Part shown: positions 1-11,680 of the stretch, piece by piece
Numbering within the stretch: position 1 is the first letter of the stretch
Layout: each line of letters starts with the position of its first letter
DNA from: Adiantum capillus-veneris
Lineage: Eukaryota > Streptophyta > Polypodiopsida > Polypodiales > Pteridaceae
Length of the DNA: 64,000 bases
Assembly (NCBI GenBank): GCA_014529385.2
Contig: CM043960.1
Location: forward strand, 36,459,781 to 36,523,780
Direction: 5' to 3'
The notes under the pieces: generated by a model
Databases searched by the model: none
What the model was told of the DNA's origin: nothing
The model's input: only the letters and a program-made list of their open reading frames with translations
Translations under genes and position numbers: made by a program

Positions 1-3000
1 ATACTGAACAAAGTGGTTTAATCATTTATTTGATTGAATCAGTCGTGATCCATGATTCGCTATCAGGTTCATTCGGGAGCTGTCACTGTTCCAAAATCAT
101 GATCATCATCTCATTCTCAATCCTATTGTCTGTTCACAAATAGAAGGTTCTTTCATATTAGTTTCATTCAAAATTCATGATACTTATCGGATTCATTCTG
201 GAGCGGTCATTGCTCCCCATTGCATTCATCATCATCGATTTCACCTGCTATCTGCACACAACTTAAGCTGCTCATGTTCTTTTTGTTAGAGCCAATCCCA
301 TTCTTTTTGAATATCATTTTTGAAATCGGGTGGGAGGAACCGCTCATAAAACTCGATATTGTAATGTGTCCCAGTCTTGGCTTGTGTTGCCTCTAGTATT
401 GTGGCAAGCCACCAATTGCTTGCTGTCTCCTCTCAGTGAAGTTGTCGTTGGCAAAGGCAACCTTGAACTATCTGTAACGGGAGGGAACCATGTGCCAATG
501 AAAAAGAAGAGAGTGAACAACTTCAAGCATTTCAAATAACGACTGAACTGAAAGAGATGCATGACACATGAGACGGGGAGTGGCGGAGCTCCACCCCAAG
601 AGAGCACTGGCTCCAAACCTTGGCGCCCATTTCAGTATTTCTTTATATTGCTTCAACTTAGTACAACGCCAATACTCCATCCTCTGCACTTTCACGTGGA
701 AGCGTGTCAAAGAATGAGCCCATGGCACATATTTAAAGGCCATTGGCCATAAAAAAGCAATTACATGAACAGCTCCAAGTGCTAAAAGCATTTGGTTTCA
801 AAAGCATGGAGTCCAAGAGCTATCAGCGCATTTCATGGGAAATCCGTACTGCCACATCAGCAGTCTGTCAGCGCGAGTTGCTGGCTGTCCGTACAGGCTT
901 GCCACGTCGCAGCTTATATGCAATTGAGTCTATGTGTGTGTGTGGGTCTGGCTTTATTTTTAATTGTCTTTGGGTCACTTGGGCCCCATCGGACAGGGGT
1001 CCCATTAGTTGGTAATTTGCTCCCACTCGGCGAGGACCTGTGAGTTGGTGAGAACTCCTTCTGCTTCTTCTTCTTAGGGTTTAGGTCCCTTGGGCGGGAT
1101 TTGCAGGTTGGCTCCATTCTTCAATGGCTTGACACATCAGCAGTTTGTGACACTACTGATGAACGAGAGAGCCTTGGAGATGTCTTTTCTTCCATTCTTA
1201 TTGTTGAATTTCACATCCTTGTCTGGAGACTTCAAGCCTTTTCTCTTGCTGCAGTGCTTGGAGCTTCACTTCTTGAATTTACTTTTAGATTTAGGCCTAA
1301 TGTAGAGTAGTAGAACCAGTATCAGTAGTAGAGGCAGTAAAATCAAGATTAGGAGAATATGGATGGAGAAGAAATAGAGGTAGCTTTACTACCGTTGAGA
1401 AGAGAGTGGGAGCGGTCTTGATCTTTGTCATTGCTTTTGGCTCTGTCTTCTCGAGCGCTCCACTCGCGCGTTCCTTCACCCTCTGAGTTGTAGGGTCAAT
1501 AGGCCTGATTTTGAGTATAGTCCAAGAGGATACATTGTGCTTTTTGGTTTCAACTTGTTTGTTTCCTTATTCAGAACATGCACGTAGTACTCAAATCCAA
1601 GTATTTTGACATGGAAACCGATGGCTTTTACCATTGTGGGTCTCATGAGGGGTTTTATCATTGTCTTAGTGTGTTTTTGATTGAAGATGTAGACTGTCTT
1701 GTTCATAGCCTCTTCCCAAACTGGCAACACCTATGTCTTTTGCATGCACCTCAGGAATATTAATTTTGTGGTTCGTAAATGCAAAACACCTATGATGTCA
1801 TTTTGCACCTGAACCAATTTCAATAACATCCATGCCCCTCTAAGTTGCTCCAATAATGGAGATCACGTTTGTTGTTATTGTGGGGAAAAAAAGGCCCTAG
1901 AGAGACTGGTTTTTTGGAGGCGCTTCTGTAAAAGCCTTGGATCCCTCTTCATTTTAGTGAATTTGTATGTGTGAGTACGAATCAAATATCTTATTTTCCG
2001 TAAAGTAAGGCTGTACCCTTATATGTTAGCTTTTGTTTCGAATGAACTTTAATGGGAGTGTTGGTGTGGATGTTTAGAGACCATCTATCCTATACACTTG
2101 CTCACGGTAGTGATGTGTTTAGGGAAAACCTTTTTTCCCTGATTGGGAGGATCTTTACCCTCTTATGTCTCTATTAGAAAATTACCGGAGGGCCAACTTA
2201 ACTTTATTCAATAACTGCAAGTAACCTGTTTTTTATGATGTGCAGTTAATGATCTCTTCTCTAGGCTGTGTGTGGATTCTTGCAACCATAAACCCAACAT
2301 TTGCCACTATTAGTTGCCGCTCTATCCCTTTCATTGTGATTAGCTTTAGAGCTATACATGGGTTGATGAAACCTTCATTTAGAGGTCTTGTCATAACTTT
2401 TTTAAATTTAAGCTCACATTATTCTACATCTCTGACATTTTTTAGTGCTACATCCTTTTTTTGGGCCTCTTGTGCAAGGCAGACACCTCCGAATCTTTTT
2501 AACTGGTTTTGTGGTTTTCTCTCCCCACTTGGTGTTACAACTTTTGCATCAATTTGCAATTAAAGAGAGAGGGATAATAATACTCTATTAAAGAAAGAGG
2601 CTTGCTACCAAGTATGATTTGTGTTCGATTAACCACCAGTGCTGACACTATAGGATGCGTCATGTATTTATATGGCAAAGAGATTGTGTAGTGAATTGAT
2701 TTATCCCGTTTTCTGGTCGAAGCTAGGAACACTTAACTGTTGATGAGTTTTGGTTCCACTATTTTGAGGAGTGATAAGACAGTTATTGGTCAGCAAGGGC
2801 CCAACACTAGGGTAGCACCACCTACTACAAATGAGCAGATTTGTTGAGATGGTAGCTGCAATCTTATGCTTTGATTGTGTTCTTTGTCAAACATGCCATT
2901 CTCTCACTCATTCTGCAAGCTTGTATCAAGTCAAAAATTTAGGCTCGAGTTTCTTAACGAAGTGTCAGAGAACATATGAGTGGAGATGGCACAATTCTTT

Positions 3001-3100
3001 TTTTGTTGGCAGAACATCATGAATTATAATCGCAATTAATTTATGTATATACATTTTTTGTCGGGTAGTTCGCTTATTCAGACTATTGTCATTGATCTTC
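1..3100. other. No recognisable gene; degenerate non-coding DNA
   Basis: I recognise no gene or conserved domain here. All open frames are under about 110 codons and overlap on both strands without family signatures. A diverged direct duplication with a period of about 125 bp lies at roughly 45-245 (see separate entry), and a short TG run occurs near 930-945. The sequence could be an old, eroded transposon or intergenic DNA. Nothing supports a promoter or a coding exon. Confidence 0.5.
45..245. repeat. Diverged tandem duplication, period about 125 bp
   Basis: The stretch starting CATGATTCGCTATC near 52 recurs as CATGATACTTATCGG near 175. Both copies continue with TTCATTC-GGAGC-GTCA-TG-TCC at the same spacing. 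Many substitutions separate the copies, so the duplication is old. No coding role is visible. Confidence 0.55.
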
Positions 3101-3119
3101 TATCTTTTAAAAATTTTTC

Positions 3120-3620
3120 TATGTGCACTCATTGGGAATCCTAGCACCCTATCACTCCGGGATTTCTTGCAGGAAGAGAAATTTTGATAAAACAGACTCA
3201 TTGTGCATGTTACATATCAGGCTCTTATGGATCATCTACAAAAGCAAAAGTGAAAATTTACGACAATTGATCAGAGCAAGAAGGCGGTTGAGGATGAAAA
3301 AAAGCTTGAGAAGTACTACAATGGTCTCCTAGATACTTATCAAAATTTTGTACCAACACATGGGCAATCCTGCTGCCCGTTCAATTTTGGATTATTACAG
3401 GAAGAGCAGTTTTGACAAAAATCAATTCAATGCACAGGTGGAAAAAGCACCCCTTTTATGGCTGTCCACAAAGGCAAGGGTAAAGTCGGCTTGTACAGCA
3501 AAGCAAGCAAAATCCATGAGAGTTGGTTTGATCAAGAGGGCAGACAAGGATGAGAAGAATTGTAGAAGGAAAGGCTCTTGCAAGTACTATCAAGCAGATG
3601 ACTGCGCGCACTAAATGACT
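3120..3620 (+). other. Exon-like tract, unrecognised
   Basis: Two short stretches resemble each other: GCAGGAAGAGAAATTTTGAT near 3,169 and ACAGGAAGAGCAGTTTTGAC near 3,399. Both continue with an A-rich segment and CA-TG-GCA. Between them one frame reads as a charged, Lys/Glu-rich stretch, and an open frame of 88 codons runs 3,348-3,614 with many Lys and Arg. This could be a decayed gene fragment with duplicated exons, or chance. I do not recognise a protein family. Confidence 0.25.
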
Positions 3621-4350
3621 CTCCTTCTATTGTATGGATGTGCAATGTTGCATGTGACTCATCAGATGGAGGGCTAAATATGCTCAAGAGTTTACATTTA
3701 TAAGCTCAATATCTATACTAAGGTTGTGAAATATATATTATGTGCAGTTATAAACTTACAAGCTATTTCTACCTCTACAACATGTGTTGAATGCTCATAT
3801 GTTTGGAATGGTGAGAGGTGCTTGAATATTGTACCTTGTACAGAATGACAATATTTGTCTATTGCAAACTATCTTGTGAAAATGATCTATATTACATATG
3901 TTTTATTACTTATTGGTTGTACATGCATGGGTGTATCCTTTGAAGCATATTTTTGTGCTTCAAAAAAGATTTTTGTCCGTGGTTGAAAATGTGTCAAAAT
4001 TTAAAGTGAACATCGAGAGAGCCCATGTTTGTCCAAGGAGATTGATTTATTTTTGGCTTATTGTGGTATAAATTCTGATGTACATTGCCTTAATTGTACC
4101 TTAAAGGAATGAAGTAGCTGAGAGTTTGAACATTTCTCTTATAGATTTGGGCATGGTGCATCTTAAAGACTTAAGTTTTGTTGCATAATGGGGTGGTTGT
4201 GTCTGGTGCCAATTATGCACTTATTCGGCGTTCCACAAAAGCATTGCAGCATGTTACTTTGTATGAAGCTAGGTAACGTAAGAAGCCATGCGTTGCTAGA
4301 TTTACATATTGTTGGTTGCTTGATTCATGCATTGCGAAGGAGAAATTATC
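3621..4350. other. AT-rich DNA, nothing recognised
   Basis: AT-rich sequence with no open frame of note and no repeat structure that I can see. It lies between the exon-like tract and the tRNA-derived segment. Confidence 0.4.
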
Positions 4351-4450
4351 TAATTAGACACCTGCCCACACCCACACGTCTCAAGGGTTGAACCATAGTG
4401 GGTGCGCTTAAAGCCTGTCACCTTAACCACTTAGGCCAACACTCGACAGG
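4351..4450 (-). repeat. tRNA-derived SINE-like segment or tRNA pseudogene
   Basis: On the minus strand, TGGCCTAAGTGGTTAAGG (4,438-4,421) fits the RNA polymerase III A box. GGTTCAACCC (4,394-4,385) fits the B box. The spacing of roughly 30 bases is that of a tRNA gene. The sequence between them resembles the D-arm to variable-arm part of a Ser/Leu-type tRNA, but I cannot fold a complete acceptor stem. A SINE head is therefore more likely than a functional tRNA. The 3' tail and target duplication were not identified. Confidence 0.5.
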
Positions 4451-5162
4451 TTGTGAAGTTTTTAATTGGCATCCACCATTGTGACAAGAGATGGACTATA
4501 TATGTGTGCTTCACTTTCATTTATCAAAGTATGTGCATGCTATGTATATTTAACAAATTAATAATTACAAAAAAGAAGTGTATTTATCAATCAATATGAA
4601 TTGCTTTGAGAAGACGCTTGCACAATCGGGCTCTCACATCATGTACAGATAGTTGGGGAATTGATGGAAAAAAAGTGATTCTTAAAATAGGCAAGATGCA
4701 TGTAGTTTCCATTGTGCATGATACATTCATACACATAAACATATATTATACATAAACATACGTGTTGACAATTCATATTTTTGTTGAACATAAAGATTGG
4801 TAGTTTGTGGTCCCTTTTTTAGCCAATATAATCGAATGTTCTAATCACAATTTCGTGGTTGTTTCAGGAGGCCATGATTATGGATTATGAACAAAAAGGT
4901 TTCTATAAACTCTAATAGGCATGCACCCAAAAGACTCGCAACATCTACAACATGGCCTAGCTAGGGTTCATTGAAACCCAATCTATATTGTATTTCTCAA
5001 GCCCCAAACTAAGTTTCTCTACAGATTATCGAGTCTTTCTTAGAACCAAAAGTTTTACACATTCTAGTGTAAAAACATTAAACTATTTGAAAAATGAGAG
5101 ATATTTGGCTTTGTCCGATTTTGGATTGGTGCCAGCAAGGTGAAGAGTCACAGTGCCTTGCT

Positions 5163-5165
<3 letters not shown>

Positions 5166-5214
<49 letters not shown>
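5166..5214. repeat. (GA)n microsatellite
   Basis: About 49 bases of uninterrupted GA/AG dinucleotides. It lies in non-coding DNA. Confidence 0.95.
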
Positions 5215-5216
<2 letters not shown>

Positions 5217-5579
5217 CCCCTAGCTAAATCCCCTTTTATAAACAAGGTAAAGGTTTGGCATTCTAAAAGAATAAAATGAGAAAGAAATAGGTTGTGAAAT
5301 GAAAAGACCCATCAACACACTACAGAAAAAAAAAGAATTCAATTGATCACATGAAAAGGCATGTCCAATCAAATAATAAAATTTCAAATGCCCCCCTAAG
5401 CTTCTTTTAGAAAGCTAACAATACATCTAAAAAATGAGAAGAAAATGGTTGCCAATGGCCATTATCAACTGCTTGATTCTAAGTGTAGCAACATGTAGTT
5501 GTGTAGGCTAGACAAGTGAAAAGTCACAATGGCCTACATGAGGGGGATGAGAGAGAATGTGTGCCTCTTTATAGAAATA

Positions 5580-6290
5580 GGAAAACAAATGTCAACTATC
5601 TCTCATACTGGCCTACATGTACATAAAACTAGGCTTAGCAAATGCCCTTATAGCAAGAGTAAAGGAAGAAAAATGTGAATTGGCCAAGTGGCACCAATCG
5701 GCAAGCTTTATCCAGCGGTCCACAATTGCTCCCAAGGGTTCCATGCTTTACTAAGATCTTTTGGGTGAGCAAATGGCGTAGGTCTACTTGCAAGTGATGG
5801 AATAGAGTAACATGATGAAGAAGACATCTTGGAATTTGGAAAAAGTAAAACAAAAATGTCAACTAGCCTACATATACATTAGATAGGCTTAAGAAAAAGA
5901 GAGAAAAAAGGTATGACATTGTTAAGTCTGCAAGTGGCACCAATGAATTAGGTGGCCATGGTGATGTCTATGCCTGGCTCTTGCGCCCGATAGTACGCGG
6001 TCCTTGCGTGAACATGTAACATGGCTAATATTTGGAAGGTATAAGCACCTCCCCCTGTGGGCTCACCAGTGTGTCCAAAAAAAAAAGTTGGCACGTGGCA
6101 CTAATCGACAAGCTTTATCCAACGGTCCACACTTGCTCCTAGGAGTTGCTAGGGTCTTGGGGGCCCTTGGCTCTTATATAGGTCCAAAAATAGGTTTGGG
6201 TGAGCAAATGGGCTAGCTCTACTTGCATGCGATGGAATAGAGTAAACATGATGAAGAAAGGTTGGAATTTGGAATAAGGCCCATGTGATG
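5580..6290. repeat. Diverged direct repeats, about 170-200 bp each
   Basis: Two blocks, about 5,678-5,845 and 6,089-6,285, share the same order of motifs: TGGCA-CAATCG-CAAGCTTTATCCA-CGGTCCACA-TTGCTCC, then GGTGAGCAAATGG, then CTACTTGCA, then GATGGAATAGAGTAA-ATGATGAAGAA. A smaller shared motif (AATGTCAACTA ... CCTACAT-TACAT) sits upstream, at about 5,590 and 5,855. They look like copies of one repeat family separated by small insertions. No coding content is recognised. Confidence 0.7.
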
Positions 6291-6299
6291 CATATGAAG

Positions 6300-7089
6300 G
6301 ACCACATAAGAGAAATGTGCTCAATGCTCCACCTTGCTTTTGAGGTAAGCAAAGAACCTTTGCTTTCTCCACAATAATTTCATGTACGGACACCAAAATT
6401 AAGTACAAGTTTTCAAGACGTGCAATTTTCTATGATTGTGATAAGCTATGGCAAATTCCCAAAAAAAAACAAAAAAAAAACAAAGAGAGGGCACAAGGAG
6501 TCAAGGAGGCCGGTCTACTAAAGTCTTGGGCCCCCTTCAAGCAAAAAGAAAATTACAACTTAATTGGGGCCCTTGCATGACCATTAGTGTGGCAAGGGAA
6601 TCACTACGTGCTTAAATACTTTTCCGCTTTTTCAATTGTCATCAAATGGATCTTATTCTCATTTTCTAATTTTCAATAATCAGTGTGCTATTACAGTCTT
6701 TCAAAATGACAAGGACGTTTTGATGAGGAGGAGACAAGGCGATGACTAATTTAGAGAAAATTATGGCTTCTATTAAATTACTAGAGAAAAACGAAAAACA
6801 AAAACCTGCGAAATAAAGGTCTCTCAAGAGGCTATCGAGACTCATGCGCATCACCGACGCGACCGGTCACATCCACGACCTGCAGCTGCTGCGTCATGGG
6901 AGTTTTCCGCCGCGACCAGTCATACTAACAGGTGGGTCACACGACACTTGCCTTGAAAGAACTCGTTTGCTTGTCACGCGTTGAAATAATCCTTTGGCAG
7001 GCCTCCAAACCTTCAAAACAATAGGAGACACACTACTCTACGAACTCTAGGTGTCCCTCGTCCTTAATGGGTGTGGCTGTGTGTGCGCC

Positions 7090-7125
<36 letters not shown>

Positions 7126-7381
7126 CGCTCAAAGATAGCTTCAAAGAACACCTCACTGAAGAACATAGAGGCGAAGCTCCTCTTACAAACAAAGGCCCCT
7201 AAACAAGCGCCTCTAGGAATAGTTACAAATGATCCCCAAGACTCATACTCATAAAAAGAACTTTAGAAGCAACAACTATGCCAAAATATGTGCCTTGAAT
7301 AAAAGCATTAACATGAGGGCTACCATGTCAACATCCTAAGTGCAACTTCAATGTCATCTAGTCCGTGCATGCCCCATCACC
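6300..7381. other. Non-coding; holds a 35-base poly-G run
   Basis: No gene is recognised. Positions 7,091-7,125 are 35 consecutive G residues preceded by CCCC. The stretch ends at TCACC (7,377-7,381), the left target-site duplication of the chromovirus insertion. Confidence 0.6.
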
Positions 7382-8137
7382 TGTAATGTAAATGGCTTAT
7401 GAACTTTGAGAGTAGCGGAATTAGAAAATTAGATAAAGCACTTTTGTGAGATTACTTTGTGAGCATAGCGGGTGAACTCAATTGATGGTAGCAACATAAA
7501 TATGGGACTTAGTTAACTTCGTATGAACAATACTTTTGCAAGAGAGAGAGAGTTTAGAGAACATGACAATAGTTGAGGACCGGATTCATACGGAGTCGGT
7601 CCCCCCTCCAATAGGCATTTGTATTATAGTTTCCTCCATCAAGAGAGACTTGGTACAATACAATCTTTGTGTTTCTTGTGACCTTGGTGATGCAATGAAG
7701 ATGGAGAGCTTCATGCATCACAAACATAACATAAACTTTGTAGAAAGCATTAACTATCCCAAGCCTCAGTCTCAAGGCCTCAAACACCTTCGAAGGTGGA
7801 GAGAGCTAGCGGGGAATGATGACAGGGAAGAGGAAGAAGAAACATTCCATAGGAGAAAGGAATAGTTCCTCACTTATCATCACTCTTCTTGCTAGCATAC
7901 ATAATAGCATAGTAATGAAGATGGAGAAGATGACAAGCTTAAGCATTGAAGCATGGCTCTTGGTTGGATTTGCATTCCATAGCCAAGAGGGTTGGTGTAG
8001 GCTCTCACTTCTCACAAGCTTGGAGAAGGAGATGGAGTTCCTCAACTTTCACCAAGTGAAAACTCAATCCACAAAATGAGTGTGTGTGTGGTGTATATCT
8101 CCCCAGCACCCCCCTGCTTGCTTGGGGCGGGTTTTAG

Positions 8138-8145
8138 CTTTTATA
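8138..8145 (-). promoter_or_regulatory. TATA box in the chromovirus LTR
   Basis: The minus strand reads TATAAAAG here, in the transcription direction of the element. The other LTR copy has a mutated version near 20,355 (TGTAAAAG), so only this copy keeps the canonical box. Start sites were not determined. Confidence 0.5.
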
Positions 8146-8457
8146 CATGTTTCAAGCTCATTGGACCTCTCTCCCCGCTAACCAATCACATGCAACATGT
8201 ATTCAAGTACATGGGTAGTCTTTGGACAAGTGTCCTTATCCCTTAGAGAGAGAGAGAGCATGAAAATATCTAGATATTTATTGGATGGAACTAAAAGCTC
8301 ATTGGACCCTCTTTAGCCCAACCAAATAGCATTCAAGCACACCATGTGGTTAAGCATAGGGAGAGTCTGATATGTGTCCCATGTGCCCTTTGAGAAAAGG
8401 GGTGCCCTTTGGGCGAGTGGAAGGTTAAGTCAAAGATTTCCCTAACTTTGGAACTTT

Positions 8458-8645
8458 CATGCATAGGAAGCTTCTCAAGCACCTTCCTCATTAAGTTTGT
8501 AGAGTCTCTTTTTGACTCAAGCACCTTACCGTCCCATGCATGGGAAGCTTCTCAAGCACCTTCCTCATTAAGTTTGTAGCGTCTCTTTTTGACTCAAGCA
8601 CCTTACCCCCCATGCATGAGAAGCTTCTCAAGCACCTCCTCATTA
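8458..8645. repeat. Tandem repeat, 76-77 bp unit, three copies, inside an LTR
   Basis: Units start at about 8,458, 8,535 and 8,611 with CATGCATRGGAAGCTTCTC and contain CCTCATTAAGT-TG and GACTCAAGCACCTTACC. The same array, slightly diverged, is in the partner LTR at about 20,690-20,850. It is therefore part of the element and existed before the copia insertion. Confidence 0.85.
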
Positions 8646-8672
8646 AGTATGACAAGCATCTCAAGTACCTTA

Positions 8673-8992
8673 TGTAAAGAATGAAGATGCAAGAGAGCTA
8701 TACAAGACAATCACAAAGCACACAGAGATGGAAAGCTTCTTCTTCTTCTCACAGAAAAGAGAGTACAAATGACTAAGTGCTAAAACTGAAAAGTAGCACA
8801 TATGTACATGCGGTCACTAAGTGTGAACTCGCTAGAAGCGTACTAAGCTGGCACTATAAGTGTAGTCCAGCTGTAGAATCACTGGCAGAGATCCTCCGTG
8901 TCGGTCACCTAACGCGTCAGTGAGTAAATGCCGTAAGCGGCCAAGACCCGTAGTGGATGCCAGTTCAAGATGTAGAGCTCGACATCTCAACA
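8673..8992 (-). repeat. Copia 3' LTR
   Basis: 320 bp. It is nearly identical to 13,486-13,807 and ends where a purine-rich tract (minus-strand AGGGGGAG, 9,000-8,993) begins. Confidence 0.97.
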
Positions 8993-9001
8993 CTCCCCCT
9001 C
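8993..9001 (-). promoter_or_regulatory. Copia polypurine tract
   Basis: The minus strand reads GAGGGGGAG directly before the 3' LTR. This is the usual plus-strand priming site for reverse transcription. It overlaps the end of the pol reading frame. Confidence 0.85.
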
Positions 9002-10392
9002 GAGCTCTGCATGTTGCAGAGTCCAAGCATAGTCCGAAAATGTGGAAGCTTCTCAGCTCCGAGGGCCTTGGTAAAGATGTCCGCTATCTACTTCTCTGTG
9101 CTGACGTAGACCAAGTTGATGTCGCCCGCCAACACTCGCTCTCGAACGTAGTGGTAATGGACCTCTATGTGCTTGGTCCTCGCATGGAACACTGGGTTCC
9201 TAGCTAACTGTATGCTGCTGAGGTTGTCACAATGGATGAAAATCTGATGGTCCACCTGCACTCCCAAGTCCTCAAGTAATGTGCGTAGCCAAGCTACCTC
9301 GGATGCCGCAACTGCTGCACCTCTGTACTCGGCCTCTGTGCTCGATAAAGCAACCGTAGGCTGCTTTTTGCTGCTCCAAGTAACATCAGCACTCCCAAAA
9401 GAGAACATGAAGCCACTTGTAGATCTCCTATCAACAATGCTACCTGCCCAATCTGCATCTGTATACCCATACGATGCTAATGGCACATCTGCTGCATAGA
9501 ACAATGCGTAGTCAAGAGTCCCTTGCACATACCGAAGTGTGCATCGTACTCCATCCAAATGTGGCTTCCTTGGAAGCTGCATGAACTGACTCTCCAAGCC
9601 TACTGTGTAGCTCAAGTCTGGCCTCCTGATAGTCAAGTAGATTAGACTACCCACAATCATCCTGTACATATTGACATCCTCAACAACATCACCCTTCTCT
9701 GCACTCAGCTTTGCATTCACATCTAAGGAAATAGAAATTGGCTTACAATCAGCCATACCATACTTTGACAATATGTCCAAAGTATACTGTCTCTGTGACA
9801 GCCATACACCCTCTGGAGTCCTGATCACCTCAATGCCAAGAAAGTAGCGCAACTTGCCCAAATCTTTCATTTCAAACTTCTGTTTGAGAAGACCCTTCAC
9901 ATGGTCAATCTCCATAGCATTGTCACCCACAATAATAAGGTCATCTACATATATGGTAATGACCACAATCCCCACATCACTCTCATGTACATAGAGTGAA
10001 TGATCAGCATGAGCTCTCCTAAACCTAATACTGACAAGATACTTGGCAATCCTGTCATACCATGCTCTAGAGCCCTGCTTCAAACCATACAAAGCTTTGA
10101 GAAGTCTGCATACATAATCTGGGTAACCTGGATCGACATAACCAGGTGGCTGATCCATATACACTTCCTCTTGCAACTCACCATTCAAGAAGGCATTCTT
10201 TACATCCATTTGATGCATAATCCATCCTCTAGATGCAGCCACTGCTATGACAGCTCTCACAGTCATCATCTTTGCCACTGGAGCAAAGGTCTCCTCATAG
10301 TCTATGCCATACGTCTGTGCATAACCCTTTGCGACCAGCCTTGCCTTGTGACGCTCAATGTTACCATCATCCTTATGCTTGGTTTTATACAC
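9002..10392 (-). pseudogene. Copia pol: reverse transcriptase and RNase H
   Basis: A 434-codon open frame (10,392-9,088). It holds the RT of a copia element, including the block with KARLVAKGY, MDVKNAFLNGEL and the catalytic YVDD (IYVDDLIIVG). The RNase H follows, with YTDADWAGS, RRSTSGF and LSSTEAEY. The frame stops after VSTEK where family members read Gln: TAG replaces CAG near 9,088. Beyond the stop the same frame continues with ADIFTKAL and runs to the polypurine tract, so the stop is one late nonsense mutation. The start at 10,392 is not a true start, because the frame joins the integrase by a one-base frameshift near 10,390. Confidence 0.95.
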
Positions 10393-11680
10393 CCATTTAC
10401 ATCACTAGCTTTCTTGCCACTTGGCAATGGCACCAACTCCCATGTGTCGTTTGCTTCCAATGCAACCATCTCTTCATTCATTGCATCATCCCAATGCACA
10501 TTTCCAACCACATCCTCAAAACATGTGGGCTCCACATCCTGTATCACCTTAGCCATGTAGGCTTGGTGATGCGCTAGATACCCATCATAAGTCAATTTCT
10601 GAACTGGATTTTTGACTCTATTAGATCTGCGCGGTCCTTGGTCACTCCTTTGCCCTCTAGCATCTTCTTGTACTTTCCTTACACCAGGTGTCCTGACAGC
10701 CGGAATTCCAAATTCCTCATCAAGACTTTGTTCAGAACCATCTGAATCCATGTCTACATGTGAAAAACCTGATGATGCATCAACCATAAAGGGAGGTTCA
10801 TCAACCTTTTCCTTTCCTTTTCGTGATACATTCCCTGTACCTGTTGGTGGAGTAACCTGCGTACGTAGTCTACCATTCCATGGTTTCTCAACAGAGCCAC
10901 GAGAAGAGGACTCTTGTGGTCCACTCAAAACCTGTGACTGTGGCCTCACATTTTGTACAACCACATCATCTTTTACATCAGCCCCAATAGTGCCATGTGC
11001 ATTACTGTACCAGCTGCTCATCTCATCAAAGACTACATCTCTGCTCACTCGTAATTCTCGTGTAGTAGGATTGTAGCACCTGTACCCCTTTTGTTCAAGG
11101 GAATATCCCACAAGAATACATTTCTCTGCTTTAGGATCCAATTTCCTACGCAACTCATCTGGTACATGCACGTAAGCTATGCAACCAAACACTTTCAAGT
11201 GTGCCAAATCAGGCTTTGTACCTGTAAACTTTTCCTCAGGTGTTACATCATGCACTGCAGCTGTAGGTGTCCTGTTCATAATGTACACAGCTGTATTTAC
11301 AGCTTCAGCCCAGAAATGATGAGGCATGTTCTTCTCATTCATCAATGCACGTGCAACCTCTGCAATGTGCCTGTTTTTCCTTTCTACGACCCCATTCTGC
11401 TGTGGAGTATATCTGCATGTAAACTGCCTGTGTATACCATGCATTCGCAGAAAATCTGAAAAATCATTGGAGAAGTACTCTCCCCCTCCATCTGACCTCA
11501 ATGTCTTGATTTGCATATCTGTCTCCTTCTCAATCATGACTTTGAAGTCCTGCAACCATGTATACTTGTAGTATCGGTTGGACCCCAAACATCTGTGTAC
11601 ACCACCTCAAGTGGATTTTTACATACATTGCGCTCATGTGGAAATGAGCCCTTTGACTGTTTTCCAAACTAGCATGCTGC
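10302..11680 (-). pseudogene. Copia pol: integrase
   Basis: The open frame 11,588-10,302 carries the integrase core with the second and third acidic residues (LRSDGGGEY and GVVERKNRHI). The plant copia C-terminal part follows (FGCIAYVHVP, KCILVGYS, GYRCYNP). The first catalytic Asp (VYTDVWGP, about 11,615-11,640) is in another frame. Directly after it the text jumps to a Lys/Asp-rich stretch before the second Asp, so roughly 40 residues of the core that usually include FIDDYSR are missing. The integrase cannot be functional. The region then runs through a Ser/Asp-rich linker into the RT. Confidence 0.93.

Larger units (their letters stand above)
7382..8672 (-). repeat. Chromovirus 3' LTR, first part (before the copia insertion)
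   Basis: Matches the right LTR from its start (TGTAATG...AAATGGC-TATGAACTTTGAGAGTAGCGG) up to the copia insertion. It includes three tandem copies (period 76-77 bp, starting near 8,458, 8,535 and 8,611) of a unit beginning CATGCAT-GGAAGCTTCTCAAGCACC. The LTR resumes at 13,808. Joined, it would be about 1,763 bp, against 1,804 bp for its partner. Small open frames conserved between the two LTRs (for example about 87 codons at 7,816-8,079) are LTR sequence and not genes. Confidence 0.93.

Noticed and set aside
3348-3614. Small basic protein gene
   Set aside because: 88 codons without a recognised domain, upstream signals or a homologue I know. Kept only as an exon-like tract.
7816-8079. 87-codon frame conserved at 20,038-20,301
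   Set aside because: Both are inside the two LTRs of one chromovirus, so similarity reflects LTR identity, not coding constraint.
8458-8645. CRISPR-like array
   Set aside because: The repeats are 76-77 bp contiguous units inside an LTR, with no spacer structure, in a eukaryotic context.
9088-10392. Copia RT as a functional host-domesticated gene
   Set aside because: It sits in a complete LTR element with recent LTRs and has a nonsense change near the end and a frameshift at its start.
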